Source: Rhodospirillales bacterium (GTDB taxonomy: Bacteria; Pseudomonadota; Alphaproteobacteria; ATCC43930; CGMCC-115725). From it: a stretch of DNA of 64,000 nucleotides. Positions 7,720 to 16,393 of the stretch are shown here, one piece after another (the first letter of the stretch is position 1; each line of letters starts with the position of its first letter). The position numbers and the translations under genes are program-made. The stretch lies in NCBI GenBank assembly GCA_947473305.1, contig CANJCB010000006.1, forward strand, positions 1-64,000, read 5' to 3'. The notes beneath the pieces were generated by a model that made no database searches, was not told where the DNA came from, and was given only the letters and a program-made list of their open reading frames with translations.

Positions 7720-9429
7720 TCAATAGCGGATCTGGTCGCGCGCCTGCTGGGCCCGCATGACGAGGTCCAGGAAGTCGTGGCGGAAGGGATCGCCGCCCAA
7801 AGCACCTTCCGCGAGGCCCGCCGCATCCTCGAAGCGCCAGGACCCGACGGCGGGATCCCGCCGCAGGATCTGGGCGAAGCCCGCCACCGCCGCGGCGAAG
7901 CGGGCGTCGGCCGGGGTCTGGCCGAGATCCCGATAGCGGTCCCGGACCGTCACCGGCCTTTCGACCAATGCACTGTCCGCCGCACCCGGGCGCTTGTAGC
8001 GGATATGCAGCACCGCGAATTCATCGCCATGCTCGCCCGTTCTCGCGGCGGGCGGGACCGCCGCGCCATAGCGCGAAGGCTCCAGCCGTTGCGAGGCCCC
8101 TTCGGCCGTGGTGATCTCATAGAGCGCGGTCACCACATGGCCGGGACCGATATCGCCGCCCGCGACCTTGTCGTTCCTGAAGGCCTCCGGCGGCAGCTCC
8201 CGGCTCTCGTAGCCGATGAGGCGGTATTCGGCGACAACCGCAGGATTGAATTCGACCTGGAGCTTCAGGTCGTCGGCCAAGGCACCCAAGGTCGGCGCCA
8301 TGCGGTCGAGGAGCGCGCGCCGCGCCTCGGTGATCGTATCGACATAGGTGGCATTGCCCTTGCCGGCTGCCGCGAGCTTATGGGCCAGGGCGTCGTTGTA
8401 ATTGCCGCGCCCCACGCCCAGCACGCTCAGATGGATGCCGAGCGACTGCTTCCCGTGCACGAAGTCCGCCAGCTTGTCGGGATCGCTGATGCCGAGGTTG
8501 AAGTCCCCGTCGGTCGCCAGCACGATCCGGCTGGTCGCCTCGCGGTCGAGATTTTTCTCGGCTTGTTGATAGGCCATGGCGAGGCCCGCCGCGCCATAGG
8601 TGCCTCCGTCGGCCTTGAGGCCCGCCAGTGCTGAGCGGATCTTCCCCTTGTCCGAGGTCGAGGAGAGCACCAGCCGGGTGTCGTTGGCATAGCTCACGAT
8701 GGACACGCGGTCCCTCGGGCGCAGGATCTCGCTCAATTCGGTGAAGACCTGCTGCACGAGCGGCAAGCGGTCGGGCGATCCCATCGATCCGGAGACATCG
8801 ACCAGGAGAACGAGGTTGAGCGGCGGCAGTTCGCTCAGCGGCTGGGCATAGCCCTTGATCCCGATCTGCAGGATTTCCGCGCCCTTGGTCCAGGGCGAGG
8901 GATAGACCATGACGGTCGGCCGGAACCTTTCCTCCAGGTCGCGCGGCTTTGCGTAATCGTAGTCGAAGTAATTGACCATCTCCTCGACCCGGACCGCTTC
9001 GGCGGGCGGCAGCCGCTTCGCCTCGCGCAGGAAGCGGCGGACATTGCTGTAGGAGGCGGTATCGACGCTCGCGGCGAAGGTAGAAAGCGGCGTTTCGGCG
9101 ACCCTCTGCACCTTATTGGTCGGAAGGCGCTGATAGATCTCGTAACCGGGGAAAGGTGTAGGATATGGAGCCGATGATGCGCCGGTTACAGCCGAGGCTA
9201 TTGCACCGTGCCTTAGATCGATTTTCAGTTTGGAGCGTGCCTCGGGGGAGGGTTGGGCGGATCCGGGCAACGGGATAGAAGAGATAGTTGGGGCTGCTGC
9301 ACTCGCTGTTGGGACGGAATAGGTCGTTGCCAATCCATAGGAAACGGTGGTGGACTTGGCACCCTCCTCGCAGCCTGCAACCAACAACGCCCCGCAAAGG
9401 GCGAGGCAAAAGCGGAATCTGATGTTCAT
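7720..9429 (-). CDS. YfbK-like von Willebrand factor type A lipoprotein
   Basis: From the ATG at 9429 the product is 569 aa. It begins with a lipoprotein signal ending LLVAGC, so Cys20 would be lipidated; Glu at +2 favours the outer membrane. The layout matches YfbK-type proteins: an N-terminal VWA-associated domain (about 100-190), a VWA domain with the full MIDAS set (DVSGS, the conserved Thr in the GGTYG region, and ATDGD), and a C-terminal domain after residue 400. VWA domains bind metal and mediate protein contacts; the precise role of this family is not settled. The frame is open upstream to 10044, but that part has no signal sequence and runs into the divergent AEC gene, so it is excluded. 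Confidence 0.85.
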   Translation of the reverse strand: MNIRFRFCLALCGALLVAGCEEGAKSTTVSYGLATTYSVPTASAAAPTISSIPLPGSAQPSPEARSKLKIDLRHGAIASAVTGASSAPYPTPFPGYEIYQRLPTNKVQRVAETPLSTFAASVDTASYSNVRRFLREAKRLPPAEAVRVEEMVNYFDYDYAKPRDLEERFRPTVMVYPSPWTKGAEILQIGIKGYAQPLSELPPLNLVLLVDVSGSMGSPDRLPLVQQVFTELSEILRPRDRVSIVSYANDTRLVLSSTSDKGKIRSALAGLKADGGTYGAAGLAMAYQQAEKNLDREATSRIVLATDGDFNLGISDPDKLADFVHGKQSLGIHLSVLGVGRGNYNDALAHKLAAAGKGNATYVDTITEARRALLDRMAPTLGALADDLKLQVEFNPAVVAEYRLIGYESRELPPEAFRNDKVAGGDIGPGHVVTALYEITTAEGASQRLEPSRYGAAVPPAARTGEHGDEFAVLHIRYKRPGAADSALVERPVTVRDRYRDLGQTPADARFAAAVAGFAQILRRDPAVGSWRFEDAAGLAEGALGGDPFRHDFLDLVMRAQQARDQIRY

Positions 9430-9594
9430 GAAGGGCCTCCCATATCGCGCCGAGCCCTGAAGCGAGGCCGACGCATGGGACGGTTGGAGTAGGCAGGGAT
9501 CGCGGCGCTTTCCGGGCAAACCACGCTCGAAGTCGCGGCGTTCCGGTGGAATTCTGCGGCATGGCGGGTAAGTGCCTGATATACCGCGACTCCC

Positions 9595-10530
9595 ATGGAA
9601 GCGGTTCTCAACGCGGCGCTGCCGATTTTCGCGCTCATCCTCGCGGGCTATGTCGCCGCGCGGCGACGGCTGCTCGGCCCCGCGGCGACCGACAGCCTCA
9701 ACCGCTTCGTGGTCTGGCTGGCCTTGCCCGCTCTCCTGTTCCAGGCCATGGCGCGGACGAATTGGGAGGAGCTCGACCATCCGGGTTTCGCCGTCGCCTA
9801 TGGCGGAGGGATTGTCGGGATTTTCGCGCTGGTCTTCCTGATGCAGCGGGGGAAAGGCCGTCGGCTTGCCGATCTCGCTATCGAGGGCCTCGATGGGGCC
9901 TATGCCAACGCGGGCTATATGGGCGTCCCGCTCATGGTCCTCTCCTTCGGCGAGGCAGAGCTGGGACCCGCGGTCATCGGCATGATCCTGACCGCTTGCG
10001 TCCTCTATGGCTTTGCCATCGTGCTCATCGAATTCGATCTGCAACGGGCGCCGGGACTGGGGCGAACGCTTCTGAAGGCGGGCTGGTCCCTCGCCCGAAA
10101 TCCGCTGCTGATTTCACCGGTAGCGGGCCTTGCCGTGGCGGCCTTGGGCTGGAGGCTGCCGGTTTCGGCGGCCAATTTCGTCGGGCTTCTGGCGGGGGCG
10201 GCGAGCCCCTGCGCGCTCGTCACCATCGGGCTTTTCCTGGCGCAGGAGCATGGCGCGCAGGATCTCCGCCTGGTCGGCCGGCTGGTCGCGCTGAAGCTCC
10301 TGGTGCAGCCGGCGATCACCGCCTTTCTGGCCTTCTGGGTCTTCGACCTGCCGCCGCTCTGGTCCCATTCGGCGCTTCTGCTGTCGGCCCTTCCGACGGG
10401 CACGGGACCTTTCATGCTGGCGAAGCTCTACGACCGGGAGCCCGGGGTCACGGCGCGGGCGATTCTGGTCTCGACCTTGGGTTCCGTCGTGACCGTCTCG
10501 CTGCTGGTGGCCTGGTTCGGCAAGATCTGA
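9595..10530 (+). CDS. AEC-family (auxin efflux carrier-like) transporter
   Basis: A 311-aa integral membrane protein with about ten hydrophobic segments in two five-helix halves, typical of the AEC family in which bacterial members move malonate, malate or other small anions. Characteristic stretches are the start MEAVLNAALPIFALILAGY, the N-rich ANAGYMGVPLM and the C-terminal PTGTGPFMLA. It is transcribed divergently from the VWA lipoprotein gene and followed 79 nt later by an ABC binding-protein gene. The substrate cannot be assigned. Confidence 0.85.
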   Translation: MEAVLNAALPIFALILAGYVAARRRLLGPAATDSLNRFVVWLALPALLFQAMARTNWEELDHPGFAVAYGGGIVGIFALVFLMQRGKGRRLADLAIEGLDGAYANAGYMGVPLMVLSFGEAELGPAVIGMILTACVLYGFAIVLIEFDLQRAPGLGRTLLKAGWSLARNPLLISPVAGLAVAALGWRLPVSAANFVGLLAGAASPCALVTIGLFLAQEHGAQDLRLVGRLVALKLLVQPAITAFLAFWVFDLPPLWSHSALLLSALPTGTGPFMLAKLYDREPGVTARAILVSTLGSVVTVSLLVAWFGKI

Positions 10531-10609
10531 AGCGCGCAAGCCTTGCGGCCCTTGATAAAGCCGCCGTTCGACCGTCATACTGTCGACAATTATTCCAGGG
10601 AGAGAAGTC

Positions 10610-12121
10610 ATGGTCGATCGTCGCGGACCCGTCCTGTCTCGCCGCCAAGCCGGCATCCTCGCGGCCTCGGCCGCCGCTCTTGCCGCCTGGGGACCAGGCG
10701 CGAGCTTCGCGGCCGACGGGGTCCTCAACGTGGCCCAGGGCTCGGACGTGCCGACGCTCGATCCGACCGTCGATACCTCTCCCATCGGGCTCAACGTCCG
10801 GAAGAACATCTTCAGCCAGCTCACCAATGTGAACCGCAAGGGCGTGGTGGTCCCGGAACTGGCCACGGCCTGGTCCTCGGCGGAGAACACCACGGTCTGG
10901 ACCTTCACGATCCGCAAGAACGCGAAGTTCCACGACGGCTCGCCGGTGCTGATCGACGACATCCTCTGGACCTACAAGAAGATCATGGAGGACAAGAAGT
11001 CCCCCGTGAACAGCTACCTCTCGAAGATCAAGACCATCGAGAAGGAGGGGGACGACAAGGTCAAGATCACCCTGACCGAACCCTTCGCGCCTTTCGACCG
11101 GCAGGTGACGCTGATCGGGATCGCGCCCCAGAAGGCCTATGAGGCGATGGGGCCGGCGCAATTCGCCCAGACCCCGGTGGGATCGGGTCCCTATAAGGTG
11201 TTGCGCTGGGTCAAGGACGACCGGGTCGAGCTTGAGGCCTTCGACGCCTATTTCGAAGGCGCGCCGAAGATCAAGCGGGTCAATTTCAAGCCGGTGCCGA
11301 CCGATGCCTCCCGCGTCGCGGCGCTGATTTCCGGCGAACTCGACGTGGTGCCGCTGCTGCCGCCGGCCATGATCGACCGGCTTTCGAAGGCCGCGGGGAT
11401 CAAGGTCGTGAAGGTCGAGAGCTACAAGGCGGTCTACATGGGCCTCGACATCCTCGATCCGGTTTTGAGCGATCTGCGCCTGCGGCAGGCGATCGACATG
11501 GCCATCGACCGGGAAAGCATCACCACGAAGCTGCTCAGGGGCATGGGCAAGCCGGTGGGCCAGGTCGTGACGCCCGTGACCTTCGGCTATGACGCGACGA
11601 TAGCGCCCACGGCCTATGACGCCGAAAAGGCCAAGGCGCTGATAAAGGAAGCGGGCTACAAGGGCGACAAGATCCCCTTGGAATATCCCATCGCCAATTT
11701 TGCCTCCGCCGACGAAGTGGCCCAGGCGGTGGCGGGCTATCTTTCAGCGGTCGGCATCAATGTCGAGCTGAAGCCCCTGGAATATTCCGCCTTCTTCGGC
11801 ATGTGGGCGACGGCGAAGCTGCCGGGCATCCATCTCTTCACCTATGGGCCGACGGCGCTCGACGCCGACCTGCCGATCTCCAGCCTCTACGAGAGCGGCC
11901 GGGCGCGCACCAAATGGGTCGATCCCAAGATCGACGAGCTTTGCCGCGCCCAGCGGGCGGAAGGCGATCCCGTCAAGCGCAAGGCGCTCATCGGCCAGAT
12001 CTGGCGCTTGAGCAAGGAGAAAATCCCCTACATCACGCTCTACAGCGAGATCCAGGCCTATGGCGTGCGCGACACCCTCGCCTGGGAGCCCTGGCCCAAC
12101 GCCATGCTGATCTTCAACTGA
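10610..12121 (+). CDS. Family 5 ABC substrate-binding protein (peptide/nickel type)
   Basis: A 503-aa extracytoplasmic solute-binding protein of the DppA/OppA class. The N-terminus has an SRRQAGIL stretch and a hydrophobic segment ending SFAAD, compatible with a twin-arginine signal. The mature protein starts with the family pattern LNVAQGSDVPTLDPT, continues with VVPELATAW and TWTFTIRKNAKFHDGSPV, and ends LAWEPWPNAMLIFN. A strong Shine-Dalgarno (AGGGAGAG) precedes the ATG. No permease or ATPase genes are adjacent, so it must use components encoded elsewhere. Its stop overlaps the convergent VOC gene by 8 nt. The ligand may be a peptide or another small molecule. Confidence 0.88.
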   Translation: MVDRRGPVLSRRQAGILAASAAALAAWGPGASFAADGVLNVAQGSDVPTLDPTVDTSPIGLNVRKNIFSQLTNVNRKGVVVPELATAWSSAENTTVWTFTIRKNAKFHDGSPVLIDDILWTYKKIMEDKKSPVNSYLSKIKTIEKEGDDKVKITLTEPFAPFDRQVTLIGIAPQKAYEAMGPAQFAQTPVGSGPYKVLRWVKDDRVELEAFDAYFEGAPKIKRVNFKPVPTDASRVAALISGELDVVPLLPPAMIDRLSKAAGIKVVKVESYKAVYMGLDILDPVLSDLRLRQAIDMAIDRESITTKLLRGMGKPVGQVVTPVTFGYDATIAPTAYDAEKAKALIKEAGYKGDKIPLEYPIANFASADEVAQAVAGYLSAVGINVELKPLEYSAFFGMWATAKLPGIHLFTYGPTALDADLPISSLYESGRARTKWVDPKIDELCRAQRAEGDPVKRKALIGQIWRLSKEKIPYITLYSEIQAYGVRDTLAWEPWPNAMLIFN

Positions 12122-12509
12122 GATCGGGCGGGTTTTTGCGAGGGAAGGCGGCGGCTTCGAGCTTGTTGCCGTCGGGGTCGAGAATGAAGGCGCCGTAATA
12201 GGCCGTCCGTTCGGCGCGGCGGATGCCGGGCTCGCCCGCGCTGGCGCCGCCGCCGGCCAGGGCCGCCTCGTGGAACGCGCGGACCGCCTCGTCGTCGGCC
12301 GCGCGCAGGCAGAGGTGAGCGCCCGTATCAGAGGGAAGCGCCGGCATCTCGGGACGGGCATTGAGCCAGAGTTCCGGATACTTCCGGCCGAAACCGACCG
12401 TGGCCGGCCGCTCCACGAGCCGGATATAGCCCAAGGGCGCCAGCAACCTTTCATAGAAGTCGCCGCTTGTACGGAGGTCGCGCACAGCGATAGAGACATG
12501 GTCGATCAT
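12114..12509 (-). CDS. VOC/glyoxalase-fold protein
   Basis: A 131-aa single-domain protein starting MIDHVSIAVRDL and ending with the usual DPDGNKLEAAAF, both typical of the vicinal-oxygen-chelate superfamily. Candidate metal ligands are His4, His66 (in GAHLCL) and the late Glu in NKLEA. Such proteins include glyoxalases, dioxygenases and resistance proteins; nothing here narrows the choice. It is convergent with the solute-binding protein gene. No signal peptide, presumably cytosolic. Confidence 0.8.
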   Translation of the reverse strand: MIDHVSIAVRDLRTSGDFYERLLAPLGYIRLVERPATVGFGRKYPELWLNARPEMPALPSDTGAHLCLRAADDEAVRAFHEAALAGGGASAGEPGIRRAERTAYYGAFILDPDGNKLEAAAFPRKNPPDLS

Positions 12510-12683
12510 GAAGGTCCGCCAATGAAAGCCTGGCCGTGAAATTACCTTCGATCCTATTCTTGTCTTCCGGGCGCTGCCTCACCATTTCGGTCCTGCGTCG
12601 AAATGACTCCTGCGGATCGCCGCAATCCCGCCGTTTTTCCGCGCTATCCCCCGACCTGTCGAAGCAGCGAGCATATTGAGGTC

Positions 12684-14780
12684 ATGGCGGAACGAGGCCC
12701 TCCGGAATTGCGTATCGATCCCGAAGATCGTCTTCGTTCCTCGTCCGCGCCGCCGCGCAAGCCGCCCCCCAAACCTCCCGCAAAATCCCCCAAACGCCCG
12801 CGCAGATCCCCCGGTCGGGGATGGCGGCGGTTTTTCGGCTGGGGCCTGGCGAAATGGGGGCTGCTCGCCGCCGCCTGGGTCGTGATCCTCGCCATCGGCG
12901 CGATCGCCTGGTTCGCCCTGACCTTGCCGCCGACCGGCGACCTGATGACCGCTTCCAGGCGGCCGAGCGTGACCCTCCTCGCGGCGGACGGGTCGCTGAT
13001 CGCCACCTTCGGCGATCTTTTCGGCGAGCCCCTGCCGGTGAAGGCCCTGCCGCCCTATCTGCCGGAGGCGCTGATCGCCACGGAGGACCGGCGCTTCTAC
13101 CAGCATTTCGGCGTCGATCCGATCGGTCTTCTCCGGGCGATCTATGTGAATCTGCGCGCCGGTCATACCGTCCAGGGCGGCAGCACCTTGACCCAACAGC
13201 TGGCCAAGAACCTGTTCCTGACACCGGAACGGACCCTGGGCCGCAAGGTCCAGGAAGTTCTGCTCGCCTTCTGGCTGGAGCATAAGTTCACCAAGGACCA
13301 GCTCCTTGAGATCTATCTCAACCGGGTCTATTTCGGCGCGGGCACTTATGGCATCGACGCCGCGGCCCGCCGTTACTTCGACAAGTCGGCGCGTGACGTC
13401 ACGCTTTACGAATCGGCGGTTCTCGCAGGCCTCCTGAAGGCGCCCACCCGGTACAGCCCGGCCCGGGACAAGGAGCGCTCGGCGGGGCGGGCGAGCCAGG
13501 TTCTCGCCAATATGGTCGCCGCGGGCTTCCTCACCGAGGCCCAGGCCCAGACCGCCATGCGCCAGAGTACCCAACTCGCCCAGGTCCAGATCGCGCGGCC
13601 CGCCAGTCGCTATTTCGCCGATTGGGTGGCGGAGCAGGCGGCGGGCTATGGCGGCACGGCCAATCGCGACATTGTCGTGACGACGACCTTCGACCCCAAG
13701 GTCCAGGCTGCCGCCGAGGCTTCCGTGGCCGAGGTGCTGACGAAGGACGGCCCCAAGGCGGCGGCTTCCCAGGCGGCTCTGGTCGCTATGTCGCCGGACG
13801 GCGCGGTCCGCGCCATGGTCGGCGGCAAGGACTATGGCGAGAGCCAGTTCAACCGCGCGACCCAGGCCCTGCGGCAGCCCGGTTCCTCCTTCAAGCCTTT
13901 CGTCTATCTCGCCGCCCTCGAAAACGGGATGAGCCCCTACGAGCGTTTTGTCGATGGGCCGATCGATTTCGGCGGCTGGAAGCCGCGCAACTACGGCAAC
14001 AAATACTATGGCGACGTGAGCGTCGCCGATGCCGTCGCGGAATCCATGAACACGGTGGCGGTCCAGGTGCTGCGCCGGACGGGCGTCGACAAGGTCATCG
14101 CAACCGCCCATCGGCTGGGCATCACCTCGGATCTGGGGCGCGACATGAGCTTGGCGCTCGGCACCAGCGAGGTTTCGCTGCTCGAATTGACCTCGGCCTA
14201 TTGCGCCTTCGCTTCGGGCGGGCTCGGGGCCTGGCCCTATGGGATCACCGAGATCAAGGACAATCGCGGGCAGGTACTGTACCGGCGTGAGGGCTCAGGC
14301 CCCGGCGAGGTGATCGATCCCGGCATCGCGGCGCAGATGACCCAGCTCCTGACCGGGGTCATCCAGCGCGGGACAGGCAAGTCCGCGACGCTCGACCGGC
14401 CGGCGGCGGGGAAGACGGGTACGACGCAGGACTCCCGCGACGCGCTTTTTGTCGGCTACACGGCCGATCTGGTGGCAGGTGTCTGGCTCGGCAACGACGA
14501 CAACTCGCCGATGATGCGGGTGACCGGCGGGACCTTGCCGGCGAAGGCGTGGCGCGGCTTCATGCTGGCGGCGGAAAAGGGTCGGCCGATCCAGCCGCTC
14601 ATCCAGCGGCCCTCGGCTCCCGCCATCGCGATGGCGGCGCCGCAACAGCGTCCGCCGGAATCCTCCGATTGGCTGGGTGGGTTGATCGCCCGGCTGACGG
14701 GTGGGGGTTCGTCCCCGCCGCCCGCGCGGGAAGCCTATCGGCCCCGCGAGATGTATCAATACGAGGACAGCAAGCAGTAG
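12684..14780 (+). CDS. Class A penicillin-binding protein (1A family)
   Basis: A bifunctional peptidoglycan synthase of 698 aa from the ATG at 12684, which has GAGG upstream; the frame is open to 12603. It has a cytosolic Pro/Arg/Lys-rich tail (about 20-45), one membrane anchor (about 57-78), a GT51 glycosyltransferase domain with EDRRFYQHFGVD (catalytic Glu about 134) and GGSTLTQQLAKNLF, and a transpeptidase domain with SSFK (Ser401), SMN (454-456) and KTG (577-579). All catalytic motifs are intact. The C-terminus is a short Pro-rich tail. The ODD/OB insert of long 1A proteins is not evident, so it is a compact member. It acts at the periplasmic face of the inner membrane. Confidence 0.93.
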   Translation: MAERGPPELRIDPEDRLRSSSAPPRKPPPKPPAKSPKRPRRSPGRGWRRFFGWGLAKWGLLAAAWVVILAIGAIAWFALTLPPTGDLMTASRRPSVTLLAADGSLIATFGDLFGEPLPVKALPPYLPEALIATEDRRFYQHFGVDPIGLLRAIYVNLRAGHTVQGGSTLTQQLAKNLFLTPERTLGRKVQEVLLAFWLEHKFTKDQLLEIYLNRVYFGAGTYGIDAAARRYFDKSARDVTLYESAVLAGLLKAPTRYSPARDKERSAGRASQVLANMVAAGFLTEAQAQTAMRQSTQLAQVQIARPASRYFADWVAEQAAGYGGTANRDIVVTTTFDPKVQAAAEASVAEVLTKDGPKAAASQAALVAMSPDGAVRAMVGGKDYGESQFNRATQALRQPGSSFKPFVYLAALENGMSPYERFVDGPIDFGGWKPRNYGNKYYGDVSVADAVAESMNTVAVQVLRRTGVDKVIATAHRLGITSDLGRDMSLALGTSEVSLLELTSAYCAFASGGLGAWPYGITEIKDNRGQVLYRREGSGPGEVIDPGIAAQMTQLLTGVIQRGTGKSATLDRPAAGKTGTTQDSRDALFVGYTADLVAGVWLGNDDNSPMMRVTGGTLPAKAWRGFMLAAEKGRPIQPLIQRPSAPAIAMAAPQQRPPESSDWLGGLIARLTGGGSSPPPAREAYRPREMYQYEDSKQ

Positions 14781-14786
14781 CCGCCG

Positions 14787-15539
14787 TCAGGTCGTATAGG
14801 CGCGCAGGAAGAAAGCGGCGGTCATACCGATCGTCAGCACGATGACGCCGATCCGGATATGGCGCGGATCCATGCGCCGGGCGACCCTGGCACCCACGTA
14901 GCCGCCGATCGCCGCACCCACCAGCATCACGAGGGTCTCCGGCCAGGACACCTTGTCGGCGATGATGAAGCAGACGACCGCCACCAGATTGGTGGCCCCG
15001 ACCACCAGGGCCTTGGCGGGCATCATCGCCTTGAGCTCGGCGGTGCGCAGCAGGTTCCAGGCGGCCATCATCATGAGGCCCGCAGCCCCGCCGAAATAGC
15101 CGCAATAGACCGCCAGCACGAATTGCGCGACGACGAGGGTACCGGGGCCGATCTGAACCACCCGCCGCAGAGCGTTGCCGGCCTGACGCCCGAAAATCAG
15201 GGCAAAGGTCGCCAGCAGCAGAAGCCAGGGAACTACCCAGTCGAAGGTCCGCGACGGCGTCCAGAGCAGCAGCATCGCGCCCGCGATGCCTCCGACGACG
15301 CTCGTCCAGATGAGGGTGCGCAGCGAGACGCCGCCGAAGTCCGTGAAGTCCGTCCGGAACGCCCAGACCGAGGCGACCGCGCCCGGAAAGAGCGCCACCG
15401 TGCTCGATGCATTGGCGGCGACCGAGGGAAGGCCTGCGAAAACCATGGCCGGAAAAGAAACGAAGGAGCCGCCGCCCGCGCCCGCATTGAGCGCGCCGGC
15501 GACGAGCCCAGCCAGGAACAGCAGCATCAAGGTGCTCAT
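14787..15539 (-). CDS. TauE/SafE-family permease
   Basis: A 250-aa inner-membrane protein with about eight hydrophobic segments and the two family signatures: GALNAGAGGGSFVSFPAM near the N-terminus and CGYFGGAAGLMMMAAW in the second half. Family members export or import sulfite, sulfoacetate and related organosulfur anions, but many have no known substrate. It converges with the penicillin-binding protein gene, 6 nt apart. It is followed by another minus-strand membrane-protein gene upstream with a gap of 73 nt. Confidence 0.87.
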   Translation of the reverse strand: MSTLMLLFLAGLVAGALNAGAGGGSFVSFPAMVFAGLPSVAANASSTVALFPGAVASVWAFRTDFTDFGGVSLRTLIWTSVVGGIAGAMLLLWTPSRTFDWVVPWLLLLATFALIFGRQAGNALRRVVQIGPGTLVVAQFVLAVYCGYFGGAAGLMMMAAWNLLRTAELKAMMPAKALVVGATNLVAVVCFIIADKVSWPETLVMLVGAAIGGYVGARVARRMDPRHIRIGVIVLTIGMTAAFFLRAYTT

Positions 15540-15612
15540 GGGGTAAGCTTGGCCGCAGGGGCATCGGGATGCAACGAATGCCGTCGCATTCCTGAATTGC
15601 CGCCAGCGCGAG

Positions 15613-16380
15613 CTAGATCAGGCGGTCGGTCCGCATGATGCGGCGATAGAAGACCGCGACGAGGGAGGCTGAAAGGGCAAGCAGCAGGTAGCCGACGATT
15701 CCCTGGGCCGCCTGGGCGACCAGGAGCATGCCGATGTTGGTCTGGCCTCCCGTCCCCATGCCCCGCATCGTGAGGCGGATCACGAGGCCATAGACCAGGA
15801 TCGCGGGGATGCCGCAGAGCATCATGGCCCCGAAGAGCCGCCAGAAATTACCCTTGAGGCTGCCCCAGGCTTCGCGCAGGCTCATCGGGAAGCCGCAGGC
15901 TGCGGCGGCCGGCGCCAGGGAGAAACGAACCGCTACGAGCAGCAGGCCCAGCGCTCCGATCGAGGCGAGCAGGGCGCTGACGTTGTCCGGACTGGGGCCT
16001 GAAATGAGAGCGACTTCCGTTCCCGCTACGAGGGTTGGGGGCAGGAAAAGCAGGAGCACCAGCCCGAGATAGCGCAGGAAACCCGGCCCGAAAAGCGTGG
16101 GCGACGGTTCTTTCAGGAGAATGAAGCGATACCAACGTACTGAAAAGGCCATCGACAGGAGCGTCGAGCCTATCGTCGCCAGGGCGAGAGAGAGTTGGTG
16201 GGGGATGAGATCGAAACGAGGCCCCAGGCTCTCCGGCACGCCGAGGATGAGGCCCAGGACAAGCGGCACCGCCGCCAGCCTGAGGAAGCGTTCGCTCTGA
16301 CCGAAGACCTCGATATAGGCCCTGCCCACGCTGTCGAGGACTGGGACCTTTATCGGGACGGAGGGCTCGTCGAACGCCAC
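15613..16380 (-). CDS. Integral membrane protein of unknown function
   Basis: A 255-aa protein with about six hydrophobic segments, a short N-terminal cytosolic stretch and a basic C-terminus (YRRIMRTDRLI). No catalytic motif was recognised; the layout is like other uncharacterised membrane proteins with a glycerophosphoryl-phosphodiesterase-type membrane domain, but that is only a resemblance. The start at 16380 lies 13 nt after the typA stop, so it is probably co-transcribed with typA. Confidence 0.6.
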   Translation of the reverse strand: MAFDEPSVPIKVPVLDSVGRAYIEVFGQSERFLRLAAVPLVLGLILGVPESLGPRFDLIPHQLSLALATIGSTLLSMAFSVRWYRFILLKEPSPTLFGPGFLRYLGLVLLLFLPPTLVAGTEVALISGPSPDNVSALLASIGALGLLLVAVRFSLAPAAAACGFPMSLREAWGSLKGNFWRLFGAMMLCGIPAILVYGLVIRLTMRGMGTGGQTNIGMLLVAQAAQGIVGYLLLALSASLVAVFYRRIMRTDRLI

Positions 16381-16393
16381 CCGCGCGAGCCTG

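Noticed and set aside
9430-10044. N-terminal extension of the VWA lipoprotein to 10044
   Set aside because: It overlaps the divergent AEC gene and lacks any signal; the lipobox follows directly after the ATG at 9429.
10577-10603. Possible Pho box before the peptide-type binding protein gene
   Set aside because: The GTCATA and GTCGAC elements are only 8 bp apart and do not keep the 11-bp register.
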